Notes under the pieces: model-generated
What the model was told of the DNA's origin: nothing
Databases searched by the model: none
Seen by the model: only the letters and a program-made list of their open reading frames with translations
Translations under genes and position numbers: made by a program
From: an uncultured SAR116 cluster alpha proteobacterium
GTDB lineage: Bacteria > Pseudomonadota > Alphaproteobacteria > Puniceispirillales > Marisalimonadaceae
NCBI GenBank assembly: GCA_902618025.1
Contig: CACMYY010000001.1
Coordinates: forward strand, 62,001-126,000
Reading direction: 5' to 3'
Length of the DNA stretch: 64,000 nt
In this document: positions 19,558 to 28,372 of the stretch, piece by piece
Layout: the number at the start of each line of letters is the position of its first letter
Numbering within the stretch: the stretch's first letter is position 1

Positions 19558-20294
19558 TGAAAAGATATGTTAGATTAGGTATTAATATAGACCATGTTGC
19601 TACCTTAAGAAATGCTCGTGGTGAAAATTATCCAGAAGTAATTGAGGCTGCGAAAATTGTAGAAAAATCAGGTGCTGATTTGATAACTGTTCATTTAAGA
19701 GAAGATAGAAGACATATTAATGAAAAAGACTTAGAAAATATTTTAAATAAGATTAGTATACCTTTGAATCTTGAAATAGCTACAAACACAGAAATGGTTA
19801 ATATTGCCACCAAGTTTAAGCCTAATTCTATATGCTTTGTTCCGGAAAATAGACAAGAAATTACTACAGAGGGCGGTTTAGACGTCATCAAAAATTTTGA
19901 TCATATAAAAAAAATTCTTACAAATTTTTCTGATTTAGATATTAATTTAGCAATTTTTCTCGATCCTGACATTGATCAAATAATAGCAACTCAAAAATTA
20001 GGTATAGACACTATTGAGTTTCATACTGGTAGTTATGCAAATGCTTTTTTAACTGAACGCAATATCGAGCTTGAATTGGAAAAAATTAGAGAAAGCACTA
20101 ATTTTGCAAAAAAATTAGGTTTTAATTGTCATGCAGGTCATGGTTTGACATTTGATAACGTAAGTTCTATTGCATCAATAAAAGAAATTGTTGAATTAAA
20201 TATAGGACATTTTATCATTGGAAACGCTATATTTAACGGTTTAGAAAACTCTATAATAAAAATGCGCAATATAATTTCAAAAGCAGTGAAATGA
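19557..20294 (+). CDS. pdxJ: pyridoxine 5'-phosphate synthase
   Basis: RLGINIDHVATLRNARG, DLITVHLREDRRHI, HAGHGLTFDNV, NIGHFIIGNAIF. Confidence 0.96.
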   Translation: MKRYVRLGINIDHVATLRNARGENYPEVIEAAKIVEKSGADLITVHLREDRRHINEKDLENILNKISIPLNLEIATNTEMVNIATKFKPNSICFVPENRQEITTEGGLDVIKNFDHIKKILTNFSDLDINLAIFLDPDIDQIIATQKLGIDTIEFHTGSYANAFLTERNIELELEKIRESTNFAKKLGFNCHAGHGLTFDNVSSIASIKEIVELNIGHFIIGNAIFNGLENSIIKMRNIISKAVK

Positions 20295-20698
20295 TTATTG
20301 GAGTTGGCATAGACATACTTAATTCAACAAGAATTAATGATATAATAAAAAGATATGATAAAAAATTTATAGATCGCATTTATGGAAAAAACGAAATTCA
20401 AATTTTGCAAAATGAAATAAAAAACCCTGAAAATTATTTTGGAAAAAGATTTGCTGCTAAAGAAGCTACTTGGAAGGCTTTAAGTGAAATAAGAGGTCAA
20501 GGAATATTTTTTAAAGAGATTGAAGTTTTAAACGATTTTAATGGCAAGCCATATTTATTTTTTTCGGGAAAAACAAAAAAATATATTGGAAAAAAAGAAA
20601 AAAATTTAAAAGGTAAATTAAAGTTTGATATTTCTCTTTCTGACGATAAGCCTTTTGTTGTTGCATTTGTAGTAATTTCACTTGCTCCTTATGTTTAG
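20291..20698 (+). CDS. acpS: holo-[acyl-carrier-protein] synthase
   Basis: MIIGVGIDILNSTRI, YFGKRFAAKEATWKAL. Confidence 0.94.
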   Translation: MIIGVGIDILNSTRINDIIKRYDKKFIDRIYGKNEIQILQNEIKNPENYFGKRFAAKEATWKALSEIRGQGIFFKEIEVLNDFNGKPYLFFSGKTKKYIGKKEKNLKGKLKFDISLSDDKPFVVAFVVISLAPYV

Positions 20699-20749
20699 GT
20701 ATTGCATAAAGTAAAGTGTATAGATAATCCACATTTTTGGAGTATTTTA

Positions 20750-21475
20750 ATGAAGAATTCTATTAAAGAGCTTTTTAAAACTCTTTTAATTGCAGGGTCA
20801 ATAGCAATTTTTTTTCGTTCTATATTCTTTGAACCTTTTAATATCCCTTCTGGCTCAATGATCCCAACTTTATTAGTAGGTGATTATTTGTTTGTCTCGA
20901 AATATTCATATGGATATTCACAATATAGTTTTCCACTTGGCTTGGGACCAATAAAAGATAGAGTTTTATACAAAACTCCGCAACGAGGAGATGTGATTGT
21001 TTTTAGAAAACCAGGGGATGAAACTATTGATTATATTAAAAGATTAGTAGCGCTTCCAAATGATACAGTTCAAGTTAAAGAGGGTATACTTTATATCAAC
21101 TCAAAAAAAGCTCAAAGAATTAAAACAAACATTGGTATAATAAAAAATATATTTGGTGATGAAAAAGTTTTTACACAATACGATGAGACTTTTGAAGGTT
21201 CAAAGACTCATCAAATTATAGAGTCTAGTGATAATGATACATTTGATGATACAATTTTATTTAAAGTTCCTCCAAATCATTTCTTTTTTATGGGAGACAA
21301 TAGAGATAATAGTAGAGACAGTAGAACACCAGAAGTCGGTTTTGTTCCTAAAAAAAATTTAATTGGTAGGGCTGAAATAATCTTTTTTTCTCATAATAAT
21401 TCAGCGTCTTTTTTTGAATTTTGGAAGTGGCACAATGCAATAAGGTTTTCAAGAATAGGGATGAAAATAGAATAG
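20750..21475 (+). CDS. lepB: signal peptidase I
   Basis: FNIPSGSMIPTLLVGDYLFVSKYSYG, GDVIVFRKPGD, FMGDNRDNSRDSR; start trimmed to the in-frame ATG at 20750. Confidence 0.95.
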   Translation: MKNSIKELFKTLLIAGSIAIFFRSIFFEPFNIPSGSMIPTLLVGDYLFVSKYSYGYSQYSFPLGLGPIKDRVLYKTPQRGDVIVFRKPGDETIDYIKRLVALPNDTVQVKEGILYINSKKAQRIKTNIGIIKNIFGDEKVFTQYDETFEGSKTHQIIESSDNDTFDDTILFKVPPNHFFFMGDNRDNSRDSRTPEVGFVPKKNLIGRAEIIFFSHNNSASFFEFWKWHNAIRFSRIGMKIE

Positions 21476-22146
21476 TGTCCATAAATAAACTTCAAAAAAA
21501 AATTAATCACAATTTTAAAAATATTGAATTATTAGAAGAAGCTACTACTCATTCAAGTTATCAAAAAAATAATTCTAAAACAAATGACAACAATTACGAA
21601 AGACTTGAATTTTTGGGAGATAGAGTATTAGGTTTAGTATTATCAGAATATTTTTACAAAACTTTTCCACAGGCAAAAGAAGGTGTGTTAGATAATTATC
21701 TTCAGGGATACGCAAATCAAGATAATCTTTTTAATTATGCAAAAAAAATCAATCTTTCAATTTACTTGAAAACACAAAAAGGTGATAATTTAGAAAACAA
21801 CAAATCAATATTAAGTGACGTTGTAGAAGCCATAATTGGAGCAATTTTTATTGATTCTGGTCTTCAAAATTGTAAAGAGTTTATTTTAAATAATATTATT
21901 GACAAAACTTTAATTAATACTGTGCCCGTAAAACACCCTAAATCTACTCTCCAAGAGTATTGTTTAGAAAAATATAAGACACTACCTAAATACAGCATTT
22001 TAAATAAATTTGGAAATGAACATTCACCAATTTATGAAGTATGTGTGAGTGTTCAAAATCATGATTTAGTATCAGCAACTGGTTCTAATTTAAAAAATGC
22101 GGAAGAAGCTGCTGCTGCTAAATTTTTAAATATTTTAAAAATTTAA
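21475..22146 (+). CDS. rnc: ribonuclease III
   Basis: NYERLEFLGDRVLGLVLSEYF, DVVEAIIGAIFIDSG, dsRBD-like C-terminus; in-frame GTG at 21475 overlaps the lepB stop. Confidence 0.95.
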   Translation: MSINKLQKKINHNFKNIELLEEATTHSSYQKNNSKTNDNNYERLEFLGDRVLGLVLSEYFYKTFPQAKEGVLDNYLQGYANQDNLFNYAKKINLSIYLKTQKGDNLENNKSILSDVVEAIIGAIFIDSGLQNCKEFILNNIIDKTLINTVPVKHPKSTLQEYCLEKYKTLPKYSILNKFGNEHSPIYEVCVSVQNHDLVSATGSNLKNAEEAAAAKFLNILKI

Positions 22147-22177
22147 AATGTTAAACTGAAAGCAGTGTTATAGTTCT

Positions 22178-23095
22178 TTGAAAAAAAACATTTCAAAATC
22201 AGGTTTTGTTAATTTGGTTGGCATTCCTAATTCTGGAAAGTCTACCCTTATAAACAAGTTAGTTGGAAAAAAAATATCTATTGTATCTCACAAAGTACAA
22301 ACGACTAGATTTTGTATTAGAGGCATATATAATTTTAATTTAAGTAGTAAATTAAAATCACAAATTATTTTTGTTGACACTCCTGGTATTTTTTTACCAA
22401 AAAGAAGACTTGAAAAAGCTATGGTTAATTCTGCATGGTCTGAATTAAAATCAGCGAATAAAGTTGTTTTTATTCATGACGTTTTAAAAAAAATAGATAA
22501 CAACACAAAAGAAATTATTGAAAAAATTTTTGAAATAAAATCAGATGTAATTTTAATTTTAAATAAAATTGACTTGTTACCAAAAGAGGATCTCCTCAAA
22601 AAAATTTCTGAAATTAAAAATTTATATAACTTTGAAGAAACATTTTTGATTTCTGCAAAAAATGGTAGTGGATGTAAAAAATTATTAGAATATTTAGCAA
22701 AAAAAATGCCACCTCATCCCTTTTTTTATGATGAAAATACTATTTCAGATTTACCTCAATCTATTTTAGCTTCTGAAATCACAAGGGAAAAGTTATTTAA
22801 AAATCTCAACCAAGAATTACCATACAATCTTACTGTTGAAACAGAAAAGTGGGTAATTAACTCTGATGAAAGTGTAAATATTCAGCAAACGATATACATT
22901 AATAAACAAGGCTATAAACCTATAATATTAGGAAAACAAGGTCAGAACATAAAAAGAATTGGTACTTTGGCTCGCAAAGAACTTGAAAAATTATTAGATT
23001 GTAAAATTCATTTATTTTTGCATATTAAATTTAGAAAAAATTGGATGGATGACCCATCCAAATATTCATCTGTTGGCTTGAATTATAATGCCTGA
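22178..23095 (+). CDS. era: GTPase Era
   Basis: GIPNSGKSTLINKLVG, FVDTPGI, LNKIDLL, KH-domain region IILGKQGQNIKRIGTLARKELE; TTG start. Confidence 0.96.
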   Translation: MKKNISKSGFVNLVGIPNSGKSTLINKLVGKKISIVSHKVQTTRFCIRGIYNFNLSSKLKSQIIFVDTPGIFLPKRRLEKAMVNSAWSELKSANKVVFIHDVLKKIDNNTKEIIEKIFEIKSDVILILNKIDLLPKEDLLKKISEIKNLYNFEETFLISAKNGSGCKKLLEYLAKKMPPHPFFYDENTISDLPQSILASEITREKLFKNLNQELPYNLTVETEKWVINSDESVNIQQTIYINKQGYKPIILGKQGQNIKRIGTLARKELEKLLDCKIHLFLHIKFRKNWMDDPSKYSSVGLNYNA

Positions 23096-23846
23096 ATGGA
23101 ATGACGTTGGGATAATTTTATCTGCAAAAAAATATGGTGAAAAAGGCCTGATAATAAATATTTTGACAGAGGCTCATGGACGTTATGTAGGCTGGGTTAA
23201 TAATTATAAAACCAAAAGTATTCTATCTAGTGTTCAACCTGGCAATTTAGTTACAGTATTTTGGAAATCTAGAATAATTGAACAAATGGGAAACTTTAAA
23301 ATTGAACAGATTTCTTCAATTTCAGGAAAGATTTTTGACGAGAAACTTAAGTTACAAGCATTAATATCATTATGTTCTTTATTAGAGAAATTTTTACCTG
23401 AAAGAGAAAGTTATTCTGAGGTTTTTTTTGCAACTAAGGCATTCTTAAATGTTTTAGCAATAAACAATGAACTTGATAATAAACTATGGATTAAAGGGTA
23501 TTTGAAATGGGAAATTGGATTATTATCATCAATCGGTTTTTCTTTAGACTTAAAACAATGTGCTGTAACAGGACAAAAAAATAATTTATACTATGTAAGC
23601 CCGAAAACTGGAAAGGCAGTATCCAAGGAAGGAGCTGGGAAATTTGCTCCTAAACTTTTAAAATTGCCAATGTTTTTAGGAGGAACAGAAATTATTGGCT
23701 CAACTCTTAATGAGGAGATTATTATGGGGATAAATTTAACAACATATTTCTTCAAAAATAAATTATTACAATCTATTAATGATACTAGAATTACGAATTT
23801 ACCAAATTCTAGAAATAGATTAGAAAATATGATTAAAAAACTATAA
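23088..23846 (+). CDS. recO: DNA repair protein RecO
   Basis: Position directly after era; [31 protein letters not shown]. Confidence 0.9.
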   Translation: MPEWNDVGIILSAKKYGEKGLIINILTEAHGRYVGWVNNYKTKSILSSVQPGNLVTVFWKSRIIEQMGNFKIEQISSISGKIFDEKLKLQALISLCSLLEKFLPERESYSEVFFATKAFLNVLAINNELDNKLWIKGYLKWEIGLLSSIGFSLDLKQCAVTGQKNNLYYVSPKTGKAVSKEGAGKFAPKLLKLPMFLGGTEIIGSTLNEEIIMGINLTTYFFKNKLLQSINDTRITNLPNSRNRLENMIKKL

Positions 23847-23863
23847 TTATAGCGAGTTATTTT

Positions 23864-26080
23864 ATGGAAAATGAAGATTTACAAAATGAAAATATAAGTC
23901 TTGCCCCTTTTTCAAAAGCAATTTCAGAACGATATCTTGCGTATGCATTATCAACGATAACATCAAGATCTTTGCCAGACGTTAGAGATGGTTTAAAGCC
24001 TGTTCATAGGAGAGTTTTGTTTGCGATGATGCAATTAAAACTGAGTCATAACGTTAGCTTTAAAAAGTCTGCGCGTGTTGTTGGTGATGTTATGGGAAAA
24101 TTTCATCCACATGGAGATGCTGCAATTTATGAATCAATGGTAAGAATGGCTCAAGATTTTGCTTTAAGATACCCTTTGGTTGATGGTCAAGGTAATTTTG
24201 GTAATGTCGATGGAGATAATGCGGCAGCTATGAGATATACAGAAGCAAGAATGACTAAAGCAGCTGAATTAATGCTCTTAGATATTGATAAAGATACTGT
24301 TGATTTTAGGGTTACATATGATGACGAAGGTAAAGAGCCTGTTGTGCTGCCTTCAGCTTTCCCTAATTTACTTGCTAATGGATCGCAAGGTATTGCGGTT
24401 GGGATGGCAACTTCAATTCCCCCTCATAACATTAATGAATTAATCGATGCTCTTCTTCATTTAATCAAATTTCCAAATGCCTCTGATATTACAATTTCCA
24501 ATTTTGTAAAAGGACCAGATTTTCCAACTGGAGGAATTTTAGTTGAGCCAAAATCATCAATCGAAAACTCTTACAAAAATGGAAAAGGAAGTTTTAGATT
24601 AAGAGCAAGATGGAATATTGAAAATATAAAAGGTGGGCAATGGAAAATAATAGTAACTGAAATCCCATATCAAGTCCAAAAAAGTAGATTGTTAGAAAAA
24701 ATTTCTGAGTTGATGGATAATAAAGTTCTTCCAATGCTTTCGGATGTAAGAGATGAAAGTACAGAAAATGTAAGGATAATAATTTATCCTAAAAGTCGAA
24801 ATTTATCACCTGAAATGATTATGGAAACACTTTTTAAAAAAACTGACTTAGAGGTAAGAGTTTCTCTTAATTTGAATGTAATTGATGATAAAAACATACC
24901 GGGTGTGAAATCTCTAAGAGAAGCACTGAGATCTTGGTTGAGACATAGACAAATCATTCTTCAAAGAAAAAGTAAATATAGATTAAATCAAATTGAAAAT
25001 AGAATTAATATTTTAAATGGTTATATAGTTGTTTATTTGAACCTTGATAAAGTTATTGAAATTATAAGAGAACAAGACAATCCTAAAGAAGTTTTAATAT
25101 CCTATTTTAAAATAAACGAAATTCAGGCAATTGCTATTTTAGATATGCGGTTGCGATCCCTAAGAAAATTAGAAGAAATTGAGCTTAGAAATGAACTCCA
25201 TAAATTAGAAAATGAAAAGAACAATCTAAATGAAATTTTAAATAATATTGATGTTCAATGGAAAGAAATTCATTCAGAAATAAAAAATCTAAAGAAAGAT
25301 TTTCAAAATATTTCACATCGAAAAACAGAAATTAGTGACTTACCTCAAGTTGAAGAATTTGATGAAGATCAATTTTTAACTAAAGAACCTATAACAATCA
25401 TTTTATCTGATCAAGGTTGGATTCGAACTCATAAAAGTCATTTAAATGATGATGTCAAACTTAAATATAGGGAAGGTGATAAAGATAAATTAAAGATACA
25501 TGCCTTTACCACTGATAAAATAATTTTCTTTGCGGACAATGGAAGGTTTTTTAGTGTTTCTGCAAATAAACTTCCATCCGGAAGAGGGTTTGGAGAGCCT
25601 ATAACTCTTATAATAGATCTCAAAGCGGAAGATAAAATAATATCTTGCTTTCCATTTTTCGAAGGAAATATAGTTTTAGCACTTGAGTCAGGTCATGGTT
25701 TTAAAATTAATACTTCAAATATTGTTGCACAGACAAAATCTGGAAAACAAATATTAAATGCCAAAGCTGATAATAAAGCAAAAATATGTAAAATTATTCA
25801 AGGAGATACTATTGCTGTTGTTGGAAATAATAGAAAATTGTTAGTGTATTCAATAGATGAAGTTCCTGAATTAAACAAAGGAAAAGGAGTTATACTTCAA
25901 AGATATAAAGACGGTACATTGTCTGATATAACTACTTTCAATAAAGAAGATGGAATAATATGGAAAATGACTGGGGGACGTCAGAGAACAGAAAAAGATT
26001 TATTAACATGGCAGGGTAAAAGGGGTGGTGCAGGTAGGATGGTTCCTAATGGCTTTCCAAGACCACCATTTTTTAATTAA
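23864..26080 (+). CDS. parC: DNA topoisomerase IV subunit A
   Basis: [51 protein letters not shown]; 738 aa, ParC-like length. Confidence 0.95.
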   Translation: MENEDLQNENISLAPFSKAISERYLAYALSTITSRSLPDVRDGLKPVHRRVLFAMMQLKLSHNVSFKKSARVVGDVMGKFHPHGDAAIYESMVRMAQDFALRYPLVDGQGNFGNVDGDNAAAMRYTEARMTKAAELMLLDIDKDTVDFRVTYDDEGKEPVVLPSAFPNLLANGSQGIAVGMATSIPPHNINELIDALLHLIKFPNASDITISNFVKGPDFPTGGILVEPKSSIENSYKNGKGSFRLRARWNIENIKGGQWKIIVTEIPYQVQKSRLLEKISELMDNKVLPMLSDVRDESTENVRIIIYPKSRNLSPEMIMETLFKKTDLEVRVSLNLNVIDDKNIPGVKSLREALRSWLRHRQIILQRKSKYRLNQIENRINILNGYIVVYLNLDKVIEIIREQDNPKEVLISYFKINEIQAIAILDMRLRSLRKLEEIELRNELHKLENEKNNLNEILNNIDVQWKEIHSEIKNLKKDFQNISHRKTEISDLPQVEEFDEDQFLTKEPITIILSDQGWIRTHKSHLNDDVKLKYREGDKDKLKIHAFTTDKIIFFADNGRFFSVSANKLPSGRGFGEPITLIIDLKAEDKIISCFPFFEGNIVLALESGHGFKINTSNIVAQTKSGKQILNAKADNKAKICKIIQGDTIAVVGNNRKLLVYSIDEVPELNKGKGVILQRYKDGTLSDITTFNKEDGIIWKMTGGRQRTEKDLLTWQGKRGGAGRMVPNGFPRPPFFN

Positions 26081-26259
26081 AATTTATTTTCATATATTAT
26101 ATTAATTAAGAATTGTCCAATATTTATGCATATTTATTTGAGAAAATTTATTTTTAAATAATTAAATAAACTTCTTTAAATTAAGCTTAAATTTGTGTAC
26201 TAATGATAAAATTAAATTCAAATCTTAAATAATATTACAAAATATAGGGAGGACGTTTT

Positions 26260-27360
26260 ATGAAACGTAGAGATTTTATTAGTAAAGCAGGTGTAGGCGT
26301 TGTAGCAGGTGTTGCTGGAGCATCTACATTATCTGCACCTGCTATTGCAGGAGGTCATAAAGAGATTAATATTGTATCAACTTGGCCAAGAGATTTTCCA
26401 GGTTTAGGCTTATCAGCACAAAGATTATCAGCCAGAATTACTGAACTTTCTAAAGGAAAGTTGAAGGTAAATTATTTCGCTGCAGGTGAAAAAGTTGGAG
26501 CATTTGATGTTTTTGATGAAGTTGCATCTGGAAACTCTGAAGCTTATATCGCTGCTGATTATTATTGGAAAGGTAAACATCCAGGTTTTGCATATTTTAC
26601 ATCAGTTCCATTTGGGATGACGACCGTTGAGTGGAATGCTTGGATTAAGTTTGGTGGAGGTCAAGAACTTTGGGACGAAATGTCAGGTGAATTTGGCCTT
26701 AAAGCTCTTCCATGTGGTGGAACTGGTACACAAGCTGGTGGATGGTTCAACAAAGAAATAAATTCTAGCGAAGATTTAAAGGGCTTAAAAATGAGAATTC
26801 CAGGATTAGGTGGAACTGTTATGTCTAAACTTGGAGCTTCTCCTGTATCTTTACCTGGAGGTCAAATTTATGAAAATCTTGTTTCAGGTTCTATTGATGC
26901 TACTGAATGGGTTGGTCCTTACAATGATTATTTCTTAAAATTCTATGAAGCGGCAAAGTATTACTACACAGGTGGTATGCATGAACCTGGTTCTTGCTTG
27001 GCTATGGCTTTTAATGGAAGTTTTTGGGGAAAATTAACTGATAATGAAAAAGCTCTCATAACAGCTGCTTCAATGGAAGAGCATGCTGCTCAGTATGAAG
27101 AAACATGTGCTAAAAATGGTGAATATTTAGCCAAATTAATTAATGAACATGGTGTCAAAGTTAGGGCATTTAATGATGATGTATGGGATTCTTTCGGAGA
27201 AGCATCAGCAGAAGTTTTTGAAGAAACTAGAAACCATTCAGCATTGGCTAAAAAGATTGATACTGCATATCAAGATTTCATGAAAGAATGTGGTGGCATG
27301 ATGGCTAAATTTGAAATATCATACGTTAACCAAAGAAACAGAGTTTTAGGACTTTCTTAA
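26260..27360 (+). CDS. TRAP transporter substrate-binding protein DctP (TakP-like)
   Basis: Tat-type signal MKRRDFISKAGVGVVAGVAGASTLSAPAIA; DLKGLKMRIPGLGGTVMSKLGASPVSLPGGQIYENLVSGSIDATEWVGP. Confidence 0.93.
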   Translation: MKRRDFISKAGVGVVAGVAGASTLSAPAIAGGHKEINIVSTWPRDFPGLGLSAQRLSARITELSKGKLKVNYFAAGEKVGAFDVFDEVASGNSEAYIAADYYWKGKHPGFAYFTSVPFGMTTVEWNAWIKFGGGQELWDEMSGEFGLKALPCGGTGTQAGGWFNKEINSSEDLKGLKMRIPGLGGTVMSKLGASPVSLPGGQIYENLVSGSIDATEWVGPYNDYFLKFYEAAKYYYTGGMHEPGSCLAMAFNGSFWGKLTDNEKALITAASMEEHAAQYEETCAKNGEYLAKLINEHGVKVRAFNDDVWDSFGEASAEVFEETRNHSALAKKIDTAYQDFMKECGGMMAKFEISYVNQRNRVLGLS

Positions 27361-27370
27361 AACAATAATG

Positions 27371-27391
27371 GGAGCCAGTATTCCTGGCTCC
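27371..27391 (+). terminator. perfect 8-bp hairpin between the TRAP binding-protein and membrane-subunit genes
   Basis: GGAGCCAG-TATTC-CTGGCTCC, 10 nt after the stop; weak T-run after it, so attenuator or 3'-end stabiliser is equally possible. Confidence 0.65.
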
Positions 27392-27403
27392 TAACTTTAT
27401 TTA

Positions 27404-28369
27404 ATGGAAAATAAAATTTATATTTATTATCGATTATTTGGTTGGTTTATTATTGCAGCCGTATTTGCGTTTTTAGTGAATAATGTTTTACAACTAAGCT
27501 TTGGTTTTGAAAGTATATTTTCAGTCGATAATAAGTTTTCGATTACATCAATTTTTGAACTAATAGTATACTTGTTTAGTTTCATAATATCATTTATTTT
27601 GGTGTCGAAGTTTAATAATCAACCTCTAAGATTTGACTCCAAAATATTGCATAATTTTAATGTTTATTTAATTCGATCTTGTTTTTGGGTTATTTTTTTA
27701 GTTGGTATAGTTGATATTACTATATCATTCCTAAGAGTAGAGAAACTATTTGAACTTTTTTTAAGTAAGGAATTAACAAGTCAATTCACTCGTCCAGTTT
27801 TTGTGGGTATTTTTATTCATGTTCCTTTAATTATTATAGGTTTTATTATAGGTATGTTTACTAGAACTCTTGGTTTTCAATGGTTATCTCTATTAATTGT
27901 TGCAAGTGAACTTGTAATAGTGATTACTAGATTTATTTTTTCATATGAACAAACATTTATGGGTGATCTTGTAAGATATTGGTATGCTGGATTGTTTTTA
28001 TTTGCGTCAGCATATACACTTTATGATGAGGGTCATGTAAGGGTTGATATTTTATACCAAGGACTAAAAGATAAAACTAAAGGTTTAGTGAATTCAATTG
28101 GTTCGATAACACTTGGAGTATCTACATCTTTAACAATTATTTTTATAGGTTTCCATGGGAAACAATCAATAATTAATAGTCCAGTTTTAAACTTTGAAAT
28201 AACTCAACAAGGAACTGTAGGTATGTTTATCAAATATCACCTCGCATTGTTTTTAGGTATTTTTGGTTTAACTATGCTTATTCAATTTATAAGTTACTTT
28301 TTTGAATCACTAGCTGATTATTATGGCGAAAAAGGTAAAAGAATAATTGAAAATCAGATTGGTCATTAA
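27404..28369 (+). CDS. TRAP transporter small membrane subunit (DctQ) with long N-terminal membrane extension
   Basis: C-terminal DctQ-like GDLVRYWYAGLFLFASAYTLYDEGHVRVDILYQ; extra hydrophobic N-terminal half. Confidence 0.85.
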   Translation: MENKIYIYYRLFGWFIIAAVFAFLVNNVLQLSFGFESIFSVDNKFSITSIFELIVYLFSFIISFILVSKFNNQPLRFDSKILHNFNVYLIRSCFWVIFLVGIVDITISFLRVEKLFELFLSKELTSQFTRPVFVGIFIHVPLIIIGFIIGMFTRTLGFQWLSLLIVASELVIVITRFIFSYEQTFMGDLVRYWYAGLFLFASAYTLYDEGHVRVDILYQGLKDKTKGLVNSIGSITLGVSTSLTIIFIGFHGKQSIINSPVLNFEITQQGTVGMFIKYHLALFLGIFGLTMLIQFISYFFESLADYYGEKGKRIIENQIGH

Positions 28370-28372
28370 TTT

